18,628 bases of DNA from Mobilitalea sp. (GCA_029974875.1 JARKQP010000651.1:1-18628), one strand, 5' to 3'. Numbered from the stretch's first letter, positions 6,184 through 14,149 are shown. Notes: generated by a model not told the origin, from the sequence alone. Numbers and translations: made by a program.

Positions 6184-7722
6184 ATGGAACTATATGCAAT
6201 TACAGAACATCTGCCGGATTATAAATTTGCTTGTTTTGGAAATACCAGCTTAGATAATGATATCAACCTTATAAAATTCTTTACAAAGGACCAGAATAAA
6301 TTCCTGAACCATATTATGTACATGGCTTCTACGCAACAGCTGCCCGGGCCTGATACTCCCGGTGAATTCACCCTTCTCTGTTATGGGCCTCCCTGTGACT
6401 GGTCTGCCTATGCAAACTCCACCTTCCACATCCTCTATCTGTCAGGTGATATAGACCCTTTAGGGCTATTTAACAAAATACAGGATCTCCTGCAGAGCAT
6501 ACAGCAGATCAATGCAGGCTTGCACATGTTAATCAACGCATTTTTCAAGGAACAAGGGCTCCAGTATTTAGCCGATGTTGCCTATCAGGTATTTGGAAAT
6601 CCCTTATTCATCGTAGATAACAGCAACAAATATTTAGCCGTTTCCTCCGGCATTGTTTATGATAACCCTTTTTTTACTGAGGAGAACAAGGAGGGCTATA
6701 TCAGCCAGCAGGGCCTGGCCTTTATCAAGCAGGCGAAAATCGCTGAGAAAATCCGGGCGAAAAACTCCCCCATCTATATCGATAACCCCCTCCATGGAAT
6801 TGGCACGCTGGTGGATGCCATCACGATTAATAACATCGAGGTGGGACATGTTATGCTCTGTGAAATCGACCAGCCCTTCCAGGAATTTGACTCCGTCATG
6901 CTCCACCGGACCAGCCGGATCATTTCCATGGAATTACAGAAGAACAGCTTTATCAACTCCAATAAAGGCTTTATGTATTCTTACTTCCTGGCGGATTTGC
7001 TGGATAACCCGGATATCAACTACGCCTCTGTAAAGGACCGCTTATCCGTACTTGGGCATGATTTAAAGGAGGAGCAGTATCTGCTTGTCATCCCTGCACG
7101 GAGCTACCGCAATACCAGCACCAAGCTTGACATTATTGTTGACCAGCTGCATCAGATTTTACCCAGCAGCATCTACGCAATTTATGAAAATACCATTGTT
7201 ATCCTAATCAGCCGCAGCCGGAAGGATGGAATCAAGACCCAGGAATACGGGCGGCTCATTTCCTTTCTGGAAACGAATCATCTTACCGCAGGGATCAGTA
7301 ATTTCTTTTACGATCTGAAAAGTTCCAAAAGATTCTACCAGCAGGCAGTAAAAGCCGTGGAGCTGGGACAGAAGCTGGGTATTGAATTGCCGATCCACCA
7401 TTACTCTGATTATTATCTGTACCATATTTTTGAAATGTGTGAAAGCCAGGAAAACATCCACTTTTTCATTCATCCGAGCATGCTCAAGCTCCTGGAATAT
7501 GACCAAAGCCACGGCACCGACTTTCTGCGCACACTGCATGAATACCTGGAATCTCCCGGACAGCCGACCCAGGTTGCAAAGAGGCTCCACGTACACAAGA
7601 ATACCCTGCTGTACCGTATGGACAAGATAAGGAGCATCATGGACTGCAAAATCGAGGAAGGGGATGAATTTCTTGCCTTTGGCTTATCCTATAAGATCAT
7701 GAGGTATCTGAAAATGGTATAA
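6184..7722 (+). CDS. PucR-type transcriptional regulator (first paralog)
   Basis: A 512-residue cytoplasmic regulator. The C-terminal PucR/CdaR helix-turn-helix is at about 451-486, with QVAKRLHVHKNTLLYRMDKI. A GAF-like sensory region is likely at about 115-260 (LADVAYQVFGNPLFIVDNSNKYL), followed by a GGDEF-like PucR linker domain. The first 110 residues form a poorly conserved N-terminal domain. AGGAGG at 6172-6177 sits six bases before the ATG. It is divergent from the carrier protein/hydrolase unit, the usual place for a local regulator. It is paralogous to the regulator at 14150-15676: both have a YLYH motif, FIHP followed by a tyrosine-rich segment, and LHVHK or LHIHK in the helix-turn-helix. 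The inducer is unknown, presumably the pathway substrate. Confidence 0.88.
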   Translation: MELYAITEHLPDYKFACFGNTSLDNDINLIKFFTKDQNKFLNHIMYMASTQQLPGPDTPGEFTLLCYGPPCDWSAYANSTFHILYLSGDIDPLGLFNKIQDLLQSIQQINAGLHMLINAFFKEQGLQYLADVAYQVFGNPLFIVDNSNKYLAVSSGIVYDNPFFTEENKEGYISQQGLAFIKQAKIAEKIRAKNSPIYIDNPLHGIGTLVDAITINNIEVGHVMLCEIDQPFQEFDSVMLHRTSRIISMELQKNSFINSNKGFMYSYFLADLLDNPDINYASVKDRLSVLGHDLKEEQYLLVIPARSYRNTSTKLDIIVDQLHQILPSSIYAIYENTIVILISRSRKDGIKTQEYGRLISFLETNHLTAGISNFFYDLKSSKRFYQQAVKAVELGQKLGIELPIHHYSDYYLYHIFEMCESQENIHFFIHPSMLKLLEYDQSHGTDFLRTLHEYLESPGQPTQVAKRLHVHKNTLLYRMDKIRSIMDCKIEEGDEFLAFGLSYKIMRYLKMV

Positions 7723-7738
7723 AATAAGGACAGATAGC

Positions 7739-7783
7739 GACAGCACCGTGGAAGTAATTATAAACTGCTTCCACGGTGCTGTC
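7739..7783 (+). terminator. strong hairpin, terminator of the first PucR-type gene
   Basis: A perfect 16-base inverted repeat (GACAGCACCGTGGAAG and its complement) with a 13-base loop starts 16 bases after the stop codon. Only TTT follows, so the T-tract is short. It lies between convergent genes and may act in both directions. Confidence 0.7.
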
Positions 7784-7792
7784 TTTGGCACA

Positions 7793-7858
7793 CTAACGGA
7801 CATTTGGCCGCAAGGCCACGGGGTGTCGGATGTGAAATACTCTGTATTTCACACTATT
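7793..7858 (+). repeat. 66-base dispersed hairpin repeat, copy B
   Basis: It is collinear with copy A. It has TGGCC-GCAA-GGCCA (a GNRA-like tetraloop) and TGTGAAATA-CTCTG-TATTTCACA (7831-7853). The closing pair of the second hairpin is A-T here against G-C in copies A and C, a compensatory change. It lies between convergent genes. Confidence 0.9.
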
Positions 7859-7948
7859 CTCAAAAATAAGGTATTAACAATTTCATATAGCCTGTCAGCC
7901 TGTCGGGCGCTTACCAGATAATGTACCTCCGATGTCTGCCAGGTTGCA

Positions 7949-9043
7949 TCAGCCGCAGGGAACCGGTTTTTTCGGAGTTTTTGGTTTCACCGCTCCGGCT
8001 TTAACGATTGCCCCTTCCTCACAGGCCTCCATACAGGCACCGCACTGGATACATTCGTCCTGGTCAATGACATGGACGTATTTTTTCTTGCCAAGGATTG
8101 CATCATCCTCACAGGCATCCACACAATCAGTACATCCGGTACATAGATCCGCAAGAATATGATAGGTTACATATCTTGCACATACGGCTGCCCTGCAATT
8201 CTTTTTCGTAACATGCTCCTCAATTTCTTCCCTGAAATTCTGCAGTGCTGTAAGAACCGTCCTTGCCGCACTGGCTCCGATATCACAGAGTGCCTGTGTC
8301 TCCATCACAGTGCACAGGTCGAGCAGCAGCTCCATGTCTTCCATCTTTCCTTTTTTCTGAACCAGGTCGGACAGTATCATGTTGATTTGAGTCACTCCCT
8401 CAAAGCCATAGACACATCTTCCACAGGATTCTTTACTATAACGGTTTGCTATTTTAAATAATTGGTCTAAGACACAATCTGTTTCATCAAAAATATGGAT
8501 ATAATCCGTCGTTAATTCCAGCTCCGTATCTAACTGTCCAGCACCAACCATCCTGCCCATCGGATAACCGAAATACATCCCCTTCCATTCCTTAACAGAG
8601 GAGCATTGCTCCAGGATAGCCCTTGGAGTGGTTGCTTTCGCAAAGGTAAAGCTTCCTTTCTTCTTTGCATTCCCGCCTATCACCACGGTTTTTGTGCCTG
8701 CAGCGGCAAATTCCTCCGCGGAAAATACGGGAAGCCCATGGTCCACTCCCGTTGGAAGTGGCTTTTCTCCCTGGATCACCCTTACTACTGCTGTTTTGTT
8801 TCCGAACACAAAGGCTCCGCCAGTTTCTACCGGCAGGTATACAATATCCTCATTCTCCCCTGCCTGCTGGAGATATTGGGTCATCTCCTTATGCTGCTTC
8901 GGGTAAACAATATATTTTTTATCCGCTTTACTGGATTTTAGGGCATCAATTACCTGGGAGGCTTCCTTTAGGAACAGGTTAAGGGAAACAGGGGCTTCGC
9001 TAAAGGTTGGTACTAAATTATATATCATATACTCACTCATCAT
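7949..9043 (-). CDS. degenerate NuoF-like ferredoxin protein
   Basis: A 364-residue protein derived from the NADH-binding subunit NuoF/HydB type. GGAFVFGNKTAVVRVIQGE (75-93) matches the NuoF segment GAYICGEETAL, and an SLBB-like region follows (about 118-150). The NuoF iron-sulfur helical domain spans about 205-278. Two C-terminal [4Fe-4S] ferredoxin motifs use C301/304/307/311 and C331/334/337/341. The glycine-rich FMN/NADH loop near the NuoF N-terminus is not visible, and the iron-sulfur motif SCGxCxxC keeps C207, C210 and C253 but has Gly213 in place of the third cysteine. It therefore probably passes electrons rather than oxidising NADH itself. Its ATG overlaps the stop of the upstream gene (ATGA), implying coupled translation and a complex. 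A second ATG directly follows the first. Confidence 0.85.
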   Translation of the reverse strand: MMSEYMIYNLVPTFSEAPVSLNLFLKEASQVIDALKSSKADKKYIVYPKQHKEMTQYLQQAGENEDIVYLPVETGGAFVFGNKTAVVRVIQGEKPLPTGVDHGLPVFSAEEFAAAGTKTVVIGGNAKKKGSFTFAKATTPRAILEQCSSVKEWKGMYFGYPMGRMVGAGQLDTELELTTDYIHIFDETDCVLDQLFKIANRYSKESCGRCVYGFEGVTQINMILSDLVQKKGKMEDMELLLDLCTVMETQALCDIGASAARTVLTALQNFREEIEEHVTKKNCRAAVCARYVTYHILADLCTGCTDCVDACEDDAILGKKKYVHVIDQDECIQCGACMEACEEGAIVKAGAVKPKTPKKPVPCG

Positions 9044-11148
9044 TTTCCCTCCCCTTCATATTCATTCCAAAGCTTCGGTCTGGTGAGCCTGAGTCTCTGG
9101 TCGCATTGCAGGCACCTGCTGGCCTCACACATGGCCAGCTCCTCCGTAAAGGGCTGTTCCACCATGGCAAAGCTCTGCTTTCTGATGTCAGCCGCTAATA
9201 ACTCCGGCTTCTTCCGTTCCAGATCAGCAAAACCGATGCATTGTCCGAAATACGGGCTGGGAGTCTCTTCCTCCAGCAGCTGCTCCGAGATATCTCCATC
9301 TCCGCCCAGATAGCGGTCTATTGCCTCCGCAGAACGTCTCGCCTCAGAGATTGCTGCAATCACTGACTTTGTACCCGTTACAACATCACCGGCGGCAAAG
9401 ATACCTTCAGCGCTTGTCTGGGTCGTTTTCCCATCAACCCGGATATAAGCATTATTAATTAACTCCAATCCCATGTCCTGAGTACCGGCAGGCTTTTGCC
9501 CAACAGCAAAGATTACCGTATCCACCGGAATGATTTCCTTCGTTCCTTCCACCAATTCAATAACTGCTTTACGGTTTTCATCAAAATAGAATTTATCCAC
9601 CTTCTGCAGCTCTACCCCTTCTACCTTTGTATCACCGGTAATGCGAAGGAAGGAATGTGCTGCATGAAGAAGAATTCCTTCTTCCTGCCCCTCATGGATT
9701 TCGTCCTCGGAGGCTGTCATCTGCTGTGTATTTTCAAGGCAGGCAATATGCACTTCTTTTGCTCCAAGGCGGACTGCGGTTCTGGCACAGTCATAAGCTA
9801 CATTTCCGCCGCCAAGCACCATGACACGCTCACCCAGGTTTTGAACCGTGCCAAGTCTTGCCATTTTTAAGAAATCGGCATTTACCAATACTCCCGGCAG
9901 CTGATTTCCTTCTAACGGCAGAATGGTTCCTTTATGGGTACCGATGGATACTAAAACAGCATCATATCCCTGCTCCAGCAGTTCCTTCGGTTCTTTAATT
10001 TTCCTTCCGGTCTGCAGCCTGACACCCATTTCAAGGATATCCGCAATCTCCTTATCAAGAACTTCCTCCGGCAGCCGGTATGCGGGGATTCCATAACGGC
10101 ACTGTCCCCCTGCTTTTTCATTCTCTTCAAAGATGGTAACCTCATGCCCCTTCTTTGCCAGATAATATGCAGCCGAAAGTCCTGCGGGTCCTCCACCTAC
10201 TACTGCCGCCTTTTTACCCGTGGGCTCTGATTTTTTCACCTTACTCTTCCAAGCACCGTCATCCCTTACTGCCGCTGCACGCTTTAGCTTACAGACAGAG
10301 ATCGGCTTGCCTAACTCATTCCTTTTACAGTTATCCTCACATACATGGTTACAGATGCAGCCCAGGGTATCCGGGAATGGTACTCTCTCACGGATTACTG
10401 CAGTAGCCTTTGCAAAGTTGCCTTCCTTGATATAGCGGACATACCTCGGAATATCTGTATGGGCCGGACAGGCTGCTTTACAAGGTACCATGTTATCGAT
10501 ATAGGATCTTTCCTCTTTTATCATGCCAAAAGCATCCATGATGGAACCCGTCGGACATACCTCGATGCAGGCTCCGCAGAATTTACAGCCCGCTTCCCTT
10601 AAGGACACGCCTCCGTCAATACCGACACGCACTCCCTCACTGGTCTTCTGATAATCCAGCACCTTAATCCCCCTGAGCTCCCTGCAGGCCCTGATACAGC
10701 GTCCACAGCGGATACATCTGGTAAATAAATGCTGGATCAGCGGATTGCTGTCATCCGTCTTTACGGTCCTGGATTTCTTTCTCCAGCGCTCCGGACCCAC
10801 ACCCATGTATTGGTACAGGGACTGCAATTCACATTTTCCATACTTTGGACATCCGGTACAGTCCGCCGGATGGGTGGCCAGGATCAATTCCATTGCCATC
10901 TTTCTCACCTTATCCGCCTTCGGCGCATGGATATGAACCACCATACCGTCCTCTACCTTTGTTTTACATGCCGGAACCGGATCCCCGATACCGTCAATTT
11001 CTACGGTACACAGGCGGCACCCTCCGATCGCTTCCAGATCCGGGTGCTTGCATATATGGGGGATATATACCCCTTCCTTTAATGCCGTATCTAAAACCGA
11101 TGCACCTTCCTGTGCCTCGATTACTTTTCCTTCTATCGTTATCTTCAT
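9040..11148 (-). CDS. NuoG/GltD-like iron-sulfur flavoprotein (NAD(P)H-ferredoxin oxidoreductase type)
   Basis: A 702-residue multidomain protein. An N-terminal [2Fe-2S] domain has C33, C44, C47 and C61. A NuoG-type His-Cys3 cluster uses H93, C97, C100 and C106. Two [4Fe-4S] motifs follow (C145/148/151/155 and C188/191/194/198). From about 220 it resembles the glutamate synthase small subunit/NfnB: a cysteine-rich segment (C223, C227, C264-C274, C286), an FAD site VVGGGPAGLS (316-325), a second dinucleotide site VLGGGNVAYD (444-453) and a C-terminal GIFAAGDV FAD signature. It likely moves electrons between NAD(P)H and ferredoxin-type clusters; bifurcation is possible but unproven. GGAGG lies five bases before the ATG. 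A 192-base gap separates it from the upstream FAD protein gene. With the NuoF-like partner it resembles Nfn- or Stn-type transhydrogenases, but no NuoE-like subunit is present. Confidence 0.88.
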   Translation of the reverse strand: MKITIEGKVIEAQEGASVLDTALKEGVYIPHICKHPDLEAIGGCRLCTVEIDGIGDPVPACKTKVEDGMVVHIHAPKADKVRKMAMELILATHPADCTGCPKYGKCELQSLYQYMGVGPERWRKKSRTVKTDDSNPLIQHLFTRCIRCGRCIRACRELRGIKVLDYQKTSEGVRVGIDGGVSLREAGCKFCGACIEVCPTGSIMDAFGMIKEERSYIDNMVPCKAACPAHTDIPRYVRYIKEGNFAKATAVIRERVPFPDTLGCICNHVCEDNCKRNELGKPISVCKLKRAAAVRDDGAWKSKVKKSEPTGKKAAVVGGGPAGLSAAYYLAKKGHEVTIFEENEKAGGQCRYGIPAYRLPEEVLDKEIADILEMGVRLQTGRKIKEPKELLEQGYDAVLVSIGTHKGTILPLEGNQLPGVLVNADFLKMARLGTVQNLGERVMVLGGGNVAYDCARTAVRLGAKEVHIACLENTQQMTASEDEIHEGQEEGILLHAAHSFLRITGDTKVEGVELQKVDKFYFDENRKAVIELVEGTKEIIPVDTVIFAVGQKPAGTQDMGLELINNAYIRVDGKTTQTSAEGIFAAGDVVTGTKSVIAAISEARRSAEAIDRYLGGDGDISEQLLEEETPSPYFGQCIGFADLERKKPELLAADIRKQSFAMVEQPFTEELAMCEASRCLQCDQRLRLTRPKLWNEYEGEGK

Positions 11149-11340
11149 ACCAAACCTCCAAGGTTATCCTTGTGACTATTGCTGCTGCAACCAGCTTATG
11201 CACACATCAGGAAAGAAGGAGTATGATCCCCAGAATGCACTGTCTAAAACATCCATGAAATGTTCTTAGGCCCGTGTGTGGGGGAACTCATGCTCCCTCT
11301 GTCCGTCTTTATAGAAATAATCCAAAAACCACTTTAAACA

Positions 11341-12822
11341 TTACATCTCTTCCACGAAAACAGCCGCATTTTCTCCTGCGATTCGTCCGCTATTTAAACA
11401 GAAGCCCATTGTATTACCGGACAGGATGAAGGGATAGCTGTCACCAAAGATATTGCAGGCATCCGTTCCTACGCAATATAAACCGGGTATTACCTTTGCG
11501 TCCTTATCCATAACCTCTGTTTTATGGTTGATCAGAACTCCGCCCAAGGAACCATATGCCCCAACATGCTGTCTGCAGCAATAGAAAGGTCCTTTTTCAA
11601 TTGGCTGCATATAATTTCTATCCTTTTCAAAAAGCTCATCATAACCGTTTTCACACATTTCATTATATTCTTCTACCTGCTGAGCCAAGCCCTTTACATC
11701 AATGCCGGCTTTTTCGGCAAGCTCTTCGATGGTATCTGCCTGTGTAATGCATTCATAACCGTCTGCCAGATCCTTTTCCCATTGCTCATCAAAATGATCA
11801 AATAAATCATGGGGATGTACATGGGATATAATGTCCGGCCCTTTTTTCTTGTACTTCTTCAACAGCTTGCTGTCAAAGATGGAATATGCTACCCTGCCCG
11901 GCTGAACCGTGATTGCATTTCCCGTAAAGGTTGTGTTCGCAATCTGATCCTCCGGCATAAATCGCTGTCCGTTGCGGTTTACCCATAAGCAAGGCTGGCG
12001 GAAAGCTCCATCCAGAATGAAATGGTTCATGTTATCTGGCAATTGGTACATCAGCTCCATGGTACACTCAGTATGTCCGGCACCTGCTTCCCATGCCATT
12101 TTGATTCCTTCCCCCTTCATACCGGGGATTGCAAAGTTGAAGATAGTTTTACCGAATTCATAGCCGGTCTCTTCTTTAATCATGTGTGGATTGTCTCCGA
12201 AGCCTCCGGTTGCAATAATAATTGCTTTTGCCCTTGCCTCGATCTCCTCACCGTTCTTATCCTTTGCAAGGACACCGACAGCTTTTCCGTCTTCCATAAT
12301 GATCTTTGTAACCGGTGTCTCCAATGATAATTTAACTCCTAATTCCAGTGCTTTTTCCGTCATCTTCTTTGTCATGGTGGTAGCACAACGGGGTCCCGGC
12401 ATACCACCGCCTTCCGGTTTTACCACATGCCAGGTGAATTCACCGTCAGAATACGCCCTGGTTACCTCCGGCGCACTGAAGGCCCTTTGGACACCAACAA
12501 ATTCAACTCCCATATCCATGAGCCATTCAATGGTATCACCCGATTTATAATAGTAATCACGTACCATGCGGGCATCCACACGGTAATGTGTAAAATACAT
12601 ATGCTTTCTGAAAGCTTCTCCAGGTGTTAAGGATACCATCTGATTTTTTTGGACCGGAGAACCGACACCTAAAGGCCCCATACCCATATTGGCAGCCCCG
12701 CCTGTCGTATTTGATTTTTCAAATGCAATTACTTTAGCCCCATTTTCAGCTGCTGCTATGCTGGCTGCAAGTCCGGAAAGACCTGCTGCAACTACAATTA
12801 CATCCGTCTCTAATGTTTTCAT
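11341..12822 (-). CDS. FAD-dependent oxidoreductase (fumarate reductase/ketosteroid dehydrogenase superfamily)
   Basis: A 493-residue FAD_binding_2 flavoprotein. This superfamily reduces or introduces C=C bonds next to carbonyl or carboxyl groups. The FAD-binding start reads VVAAGLSGLAAS (10-21), with Ala12 in place of the first Gly of GxGxxG. TGGAANMG (40-47), IIATGGFGDN (202-211) and the C-terminal PGLYCVGTD (446-454) and SGRIAGENA (478-486) complete the FAD signature. The fumarate reductase proton-donor arginine region aligns with PEDQIANTTF, which lacks arginine. The active-site stretch GDSYPFILSGNTMG (460-473) resembles the YPGxG motif of 3-ketosteroid dehydrogenases more than the NRLGGN of fumarate reductases. 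No heme or flavinyl domain and no signal peptide are seen, so electrons must come from partners. The ATG at 12822 has GGAGG five bases upstream; the longer in-frame start at 12876 has none and lies inside a hairpin. Confidence 0.85.
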   Translation of the reverse strand: MKTLETDVIVVAAGLSGLAASIAAAENGAKVIAFEKSNTTGGAANMGMGPLGVGSPVQKNQMVSLTPGEAFRKHMYFTHYRVDARMVRDYYYKSGDTIEWLMDMGVEFVGVQRAFSAPEVTRAYSDGEFTWHVVKPEGGGMPGPRCATTMTKKMTEKALELGVKLSLETPVTKIIMEDGKAVGVLAKDKNGEEIEARAKAIIIATGGFGDNPHMIKEETGYEFGKTIFNFAIPGMKGEGIKMAWEAGAGHTECTMELMYQLPDNMNHFILDGAFRQPCLWVNRNGQRFMPEDQIANTTFTGNAITVQPGRVAYSIFDSKLLKKYKKKGPDIISHVHPHDLFDHFDEQWEKDLADGYECITQADTIEELAEKAGIDVKGLAQQVEEYNEMCENGYDELFEKDRNYMQPIEKGPFYCCRQHVGAYGSLGGVLINHKTEVMDKDAKVIPGLYCVGTDACNIFGDSYPFILSGNTMGFCLNSGRIAGENAAVFVEEM

Positions 12823-12827
12823 CTTAA

Positions 12828-12832
12828 CCTCC
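12828..12832 (-). promoter_or_regulatory. ribosome site deciding the FAD oxidoreductase start
   Basis: GGAGG on the minus strand lies five bases upstream of the ATG at 12822. Confidence 0.75.
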
Positions 12833-12862
12833 ATCCGCCGCTTCCGGCTATCTACAGACCAC

Positions 12863-12888
12863 AGCGAAAAAAGCACCGCCTTTTCGCT
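12863..12888 (-). other. leader hairpin between flavoprotein and FAD oxidoreductase genes
   Basis: AGCGAAAA and TTTTCGCT form a perfect 8-base stem with a 10-base loop, 41 bases upstream of the start codon in the 157-base gap. On the minus strand no T-run follows, so it looks more like a processing or stabilising hairpin than a terminator. Confidence 0.45.
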
Positions 12889-12979
12889 TAACTTTCTGAT
12901 AATATTTTAACAACTCTTATCCGTTTCGTCCAATAGCATATCGTTCTTTCAGTAATAACCAAAAGTTATAAGTCCTCAA

Positions 12980-13927
12980 TTACTCCAGGCCCTCAAACTT
13001 CAGGTTCTTATATTTCCCGATCTTTGCGCCCACAATCTCCCTGTTCTTGGGGTTCGTGAAGAATCCGCCCTGGGTGTGTGCAATTTCAATCAAATGCTGC
13101 TCCCGTCCTTCCACCGTTGTCCTGTCACGGATCAAGCCATCCTCCTGGATCACAAACTTCCACTTATTATCCTCTGTCTTCTCCAGCGTACCGCCTGCCC
13201 CGCATACCTGGCATTCAATAGGGTAATGTAAGCCGTCCCACTGGACCTCACCAAGGATCAATGCATTGGAATGGCAGTTCGGACACCAGCCCATGTCCTC
13301 ATCACCCAGCCATTTACGCTCTGCTACCGGGGTGTTGATGGAGGTCATGATATTCTCACCGATTTTTCTGGCGCGCTCTAACATTCCATCATCCAGCAGG
13401 CACTGTGCAGGTGCAGGCACCCTTGTTGCCAGATACATATCAATCACCTTGAAGTCCGTGGTGAACATTGCTGCCTGCATGCTCTCCAAAGCCATGGACT
13501 GCCAGGAGCGTGTGGAGCCTCCCACAGCGATCAATGCGCTAACCCTGTCCCTATGCTCAATTGCATGGATATGCTCTAAGAAAGAGGTCTCATAGCTGAG
13601 GCTTCTCTGGGCGAATTTAGCAAACATGGCGCAGGCCATCAGGTCATATGTAGGGGTGGAAAAAATAACTCCGTCCTGCTCCAGCAGTACCTCCATAATT
13701 TTCTTCTTATCATCCTTATCATCCAGGACACAGCCCACATTCTTTCCCTGGGACATTCCGATGGTACAGGAGGTACATCCGGTACAATCCAAAATATTGT
13801 AATCCCTCAGGTTGATCATCCGAACCTCTGCTCCCGCCTCCTGACAGGCCAAAAGAGCCTCCTTTAATAATATCTCACTGTTACTGTCCTTTCTGCCTGC
13901 CGTAACTCCCATTACTTTTGCTTTCAT
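12980..13927 (-). CDS. iron-sulfur flavoprotein (Isf-like NADPH-dependent FMN reductase family) with zinc ribbon
   Basis: A 315-residue protein with a flavodoxin-like FMN-reductase domain (1-200). The N-terminal phosphate loop is TAGRKDSNSE (9-18) and STPTYDLMACAMFAKF is at 90-105. A compact cysteine motif at C48, C51, C54 and C66 matches the iron-sulfur flavoprotein pattern and should hold a [4Fe-4S] cluster. A C-terminal extension contains WCPNC (214-218) and CQVCG (239-243), two CxxC pairs that look like a zinc ribbon or rubredoxin-like knuckle. It likely shuttles electrons from ferredoxin or NAD(P)H to a partner such as the downstream FAD protein. It is the first gene of the leftward unit divergent from the second PucR-type regulator. 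AAGGG lies about nine bases upstream of the ATG. Confidence 0.87.
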   Translation of the reverse strand: MKAKVMGVTAGRKDSNSEILLKEALLACQEAGAEVRMINLRDYNILDCTGCTSCTIGMSQGKNVGCVLDDKDDKKKIMEVLLEQDGVIFSTPTYDLMACAMFAKFAQRSLSYETSFLEHIHAIEHRDRVSALIAVGGSTRSWQSMALESMQAAMFTTDFKVIDMYLATRVPAPAQCLLDDGMLERARKIGENIMTSINTPVAERKWLGDEDMGWCPNCHSNALILGEVQWDGLHYPIECQVCGAGGTLEKTEDNKWKFVIQEDGLIRDRTTVEGREQHLIEIAHTQGGFFTNPKNREIVGAKIGKYKNLKFEGLE

Positions 13928-13962
13928 TTTTTACACCCTTGCCTTTCTCTATTTTTACATTT

Positions 13963-13968
13963 AGTATA
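13963..13968 (-). promoter_or_regulatory. candidate -10 element of the iron-sulfur flavoprotein gene
   Basis: TATACT on the minus strand lies 35 bases upstream of the start codon. No good -35 hexamer sits 17 bases further up; that position falls in the adjacent dyad, as in activator-dependent promoters. Confidence 0.35.
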
Positions 13969-13973
13969 TTTGT

Positions 13974-13997
13974 CTAAATCAGCAAAAGCCGATTTAG
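13974..13997. promoter_or_regulatory. CTAAATC/GATTTAG dyad, candidate operator
   Basis: A perfect 7-base inverted repeat with a further inner GC/GC pairing and an AAAA loop. It directly abuts the predicted -10 of the leftward unit and would cover the spacer and -35 region. T7 shortly after it on the + strand also allows a terminator reading, but no rightward gene precedes it. Confidence 0.5.
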
Positions 13998-14015
13998 TCA
14001 TTTTTTTATTGCATA

Positions 14016-14045
14016 TTTTACAATAATGTTATACCATTGTTAAAA
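14016..14045. promoter_or_regulatory. TTTTACAAT/ATTGTTAAAA imperfect dyad
   Basis: The arms match except for one inserted base and are separated by 11 bases, in the middle of the divergent region between the iron-sulfur flavoprotein gene and the second PucR-type gene. It is a candidate regulator site; the AT-rich composition means a chance match is possible. Confidence 0.35.
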
Positions 14046-14098
14046 TAATATCATTTTTATGCTATTTTTTCATCCACCATCTGTAGAAGAAACCGGGT

Positions 14099-14104
14099 TA
14101 TAAT
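14099..14104 (+). promoter_or_regulatory. candidate -10 element of the second PucR-type gene
   Basis: A perfect TATAAT lies 45 bases upstream of the chosen start. No recognisable -35 hexamer is at the expected spacing. Confidence 0.35.
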
Positions 14105-14138
14105 TTTAAGATTTTCCTACAAATGTCTGATTGCAAAA

Positions 14139-14144
14139 AAGGAG
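14139..14144 (+). promoter_or_regulatory. ribosome site deciding the second PucR-type start
   Basis: AAGGAG lies five bases before the ATG at 14150. The in-frame ATG at 14123 has no such site. Confidence 0.75.
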
Positions 14145-14149
14145 TTACC

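Noticed and set aside
10845..11258. A 137-codon + strand frame opposite the NuoG/GltD-like gene
   Set aside because: It lies opposite cysteine-motif-rich coding sequence and its proline/serine-rich composition is typical of an antisense frame.
11149..11340. A 26-codon minus-strand frame in the gap before the NuoG/GltD-like gene
   Set aside because: It has no ribosome-binding site and no recognisable feature; the gap otherwise shows only a small CAAGG/CCTTG hairpin next to the ribosome site.
11341..12822. Assignment as fumarate reductase
   Set aside because: The proton-donor arginine region lacks arginine and the NRLGGN motif is replaced, so only superfamily membership is supported.
12..13927. 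Bile acid 7-dehydroxylation (bai) operon
   Set aside because: An SDR and FAD proteins are present, but there is no recognisable bile acid CoA ligase, CoA transferase, BaiE-type dehydratase or BaiCD/BaiH-type NADH:flavin oxidoreductase in the window.
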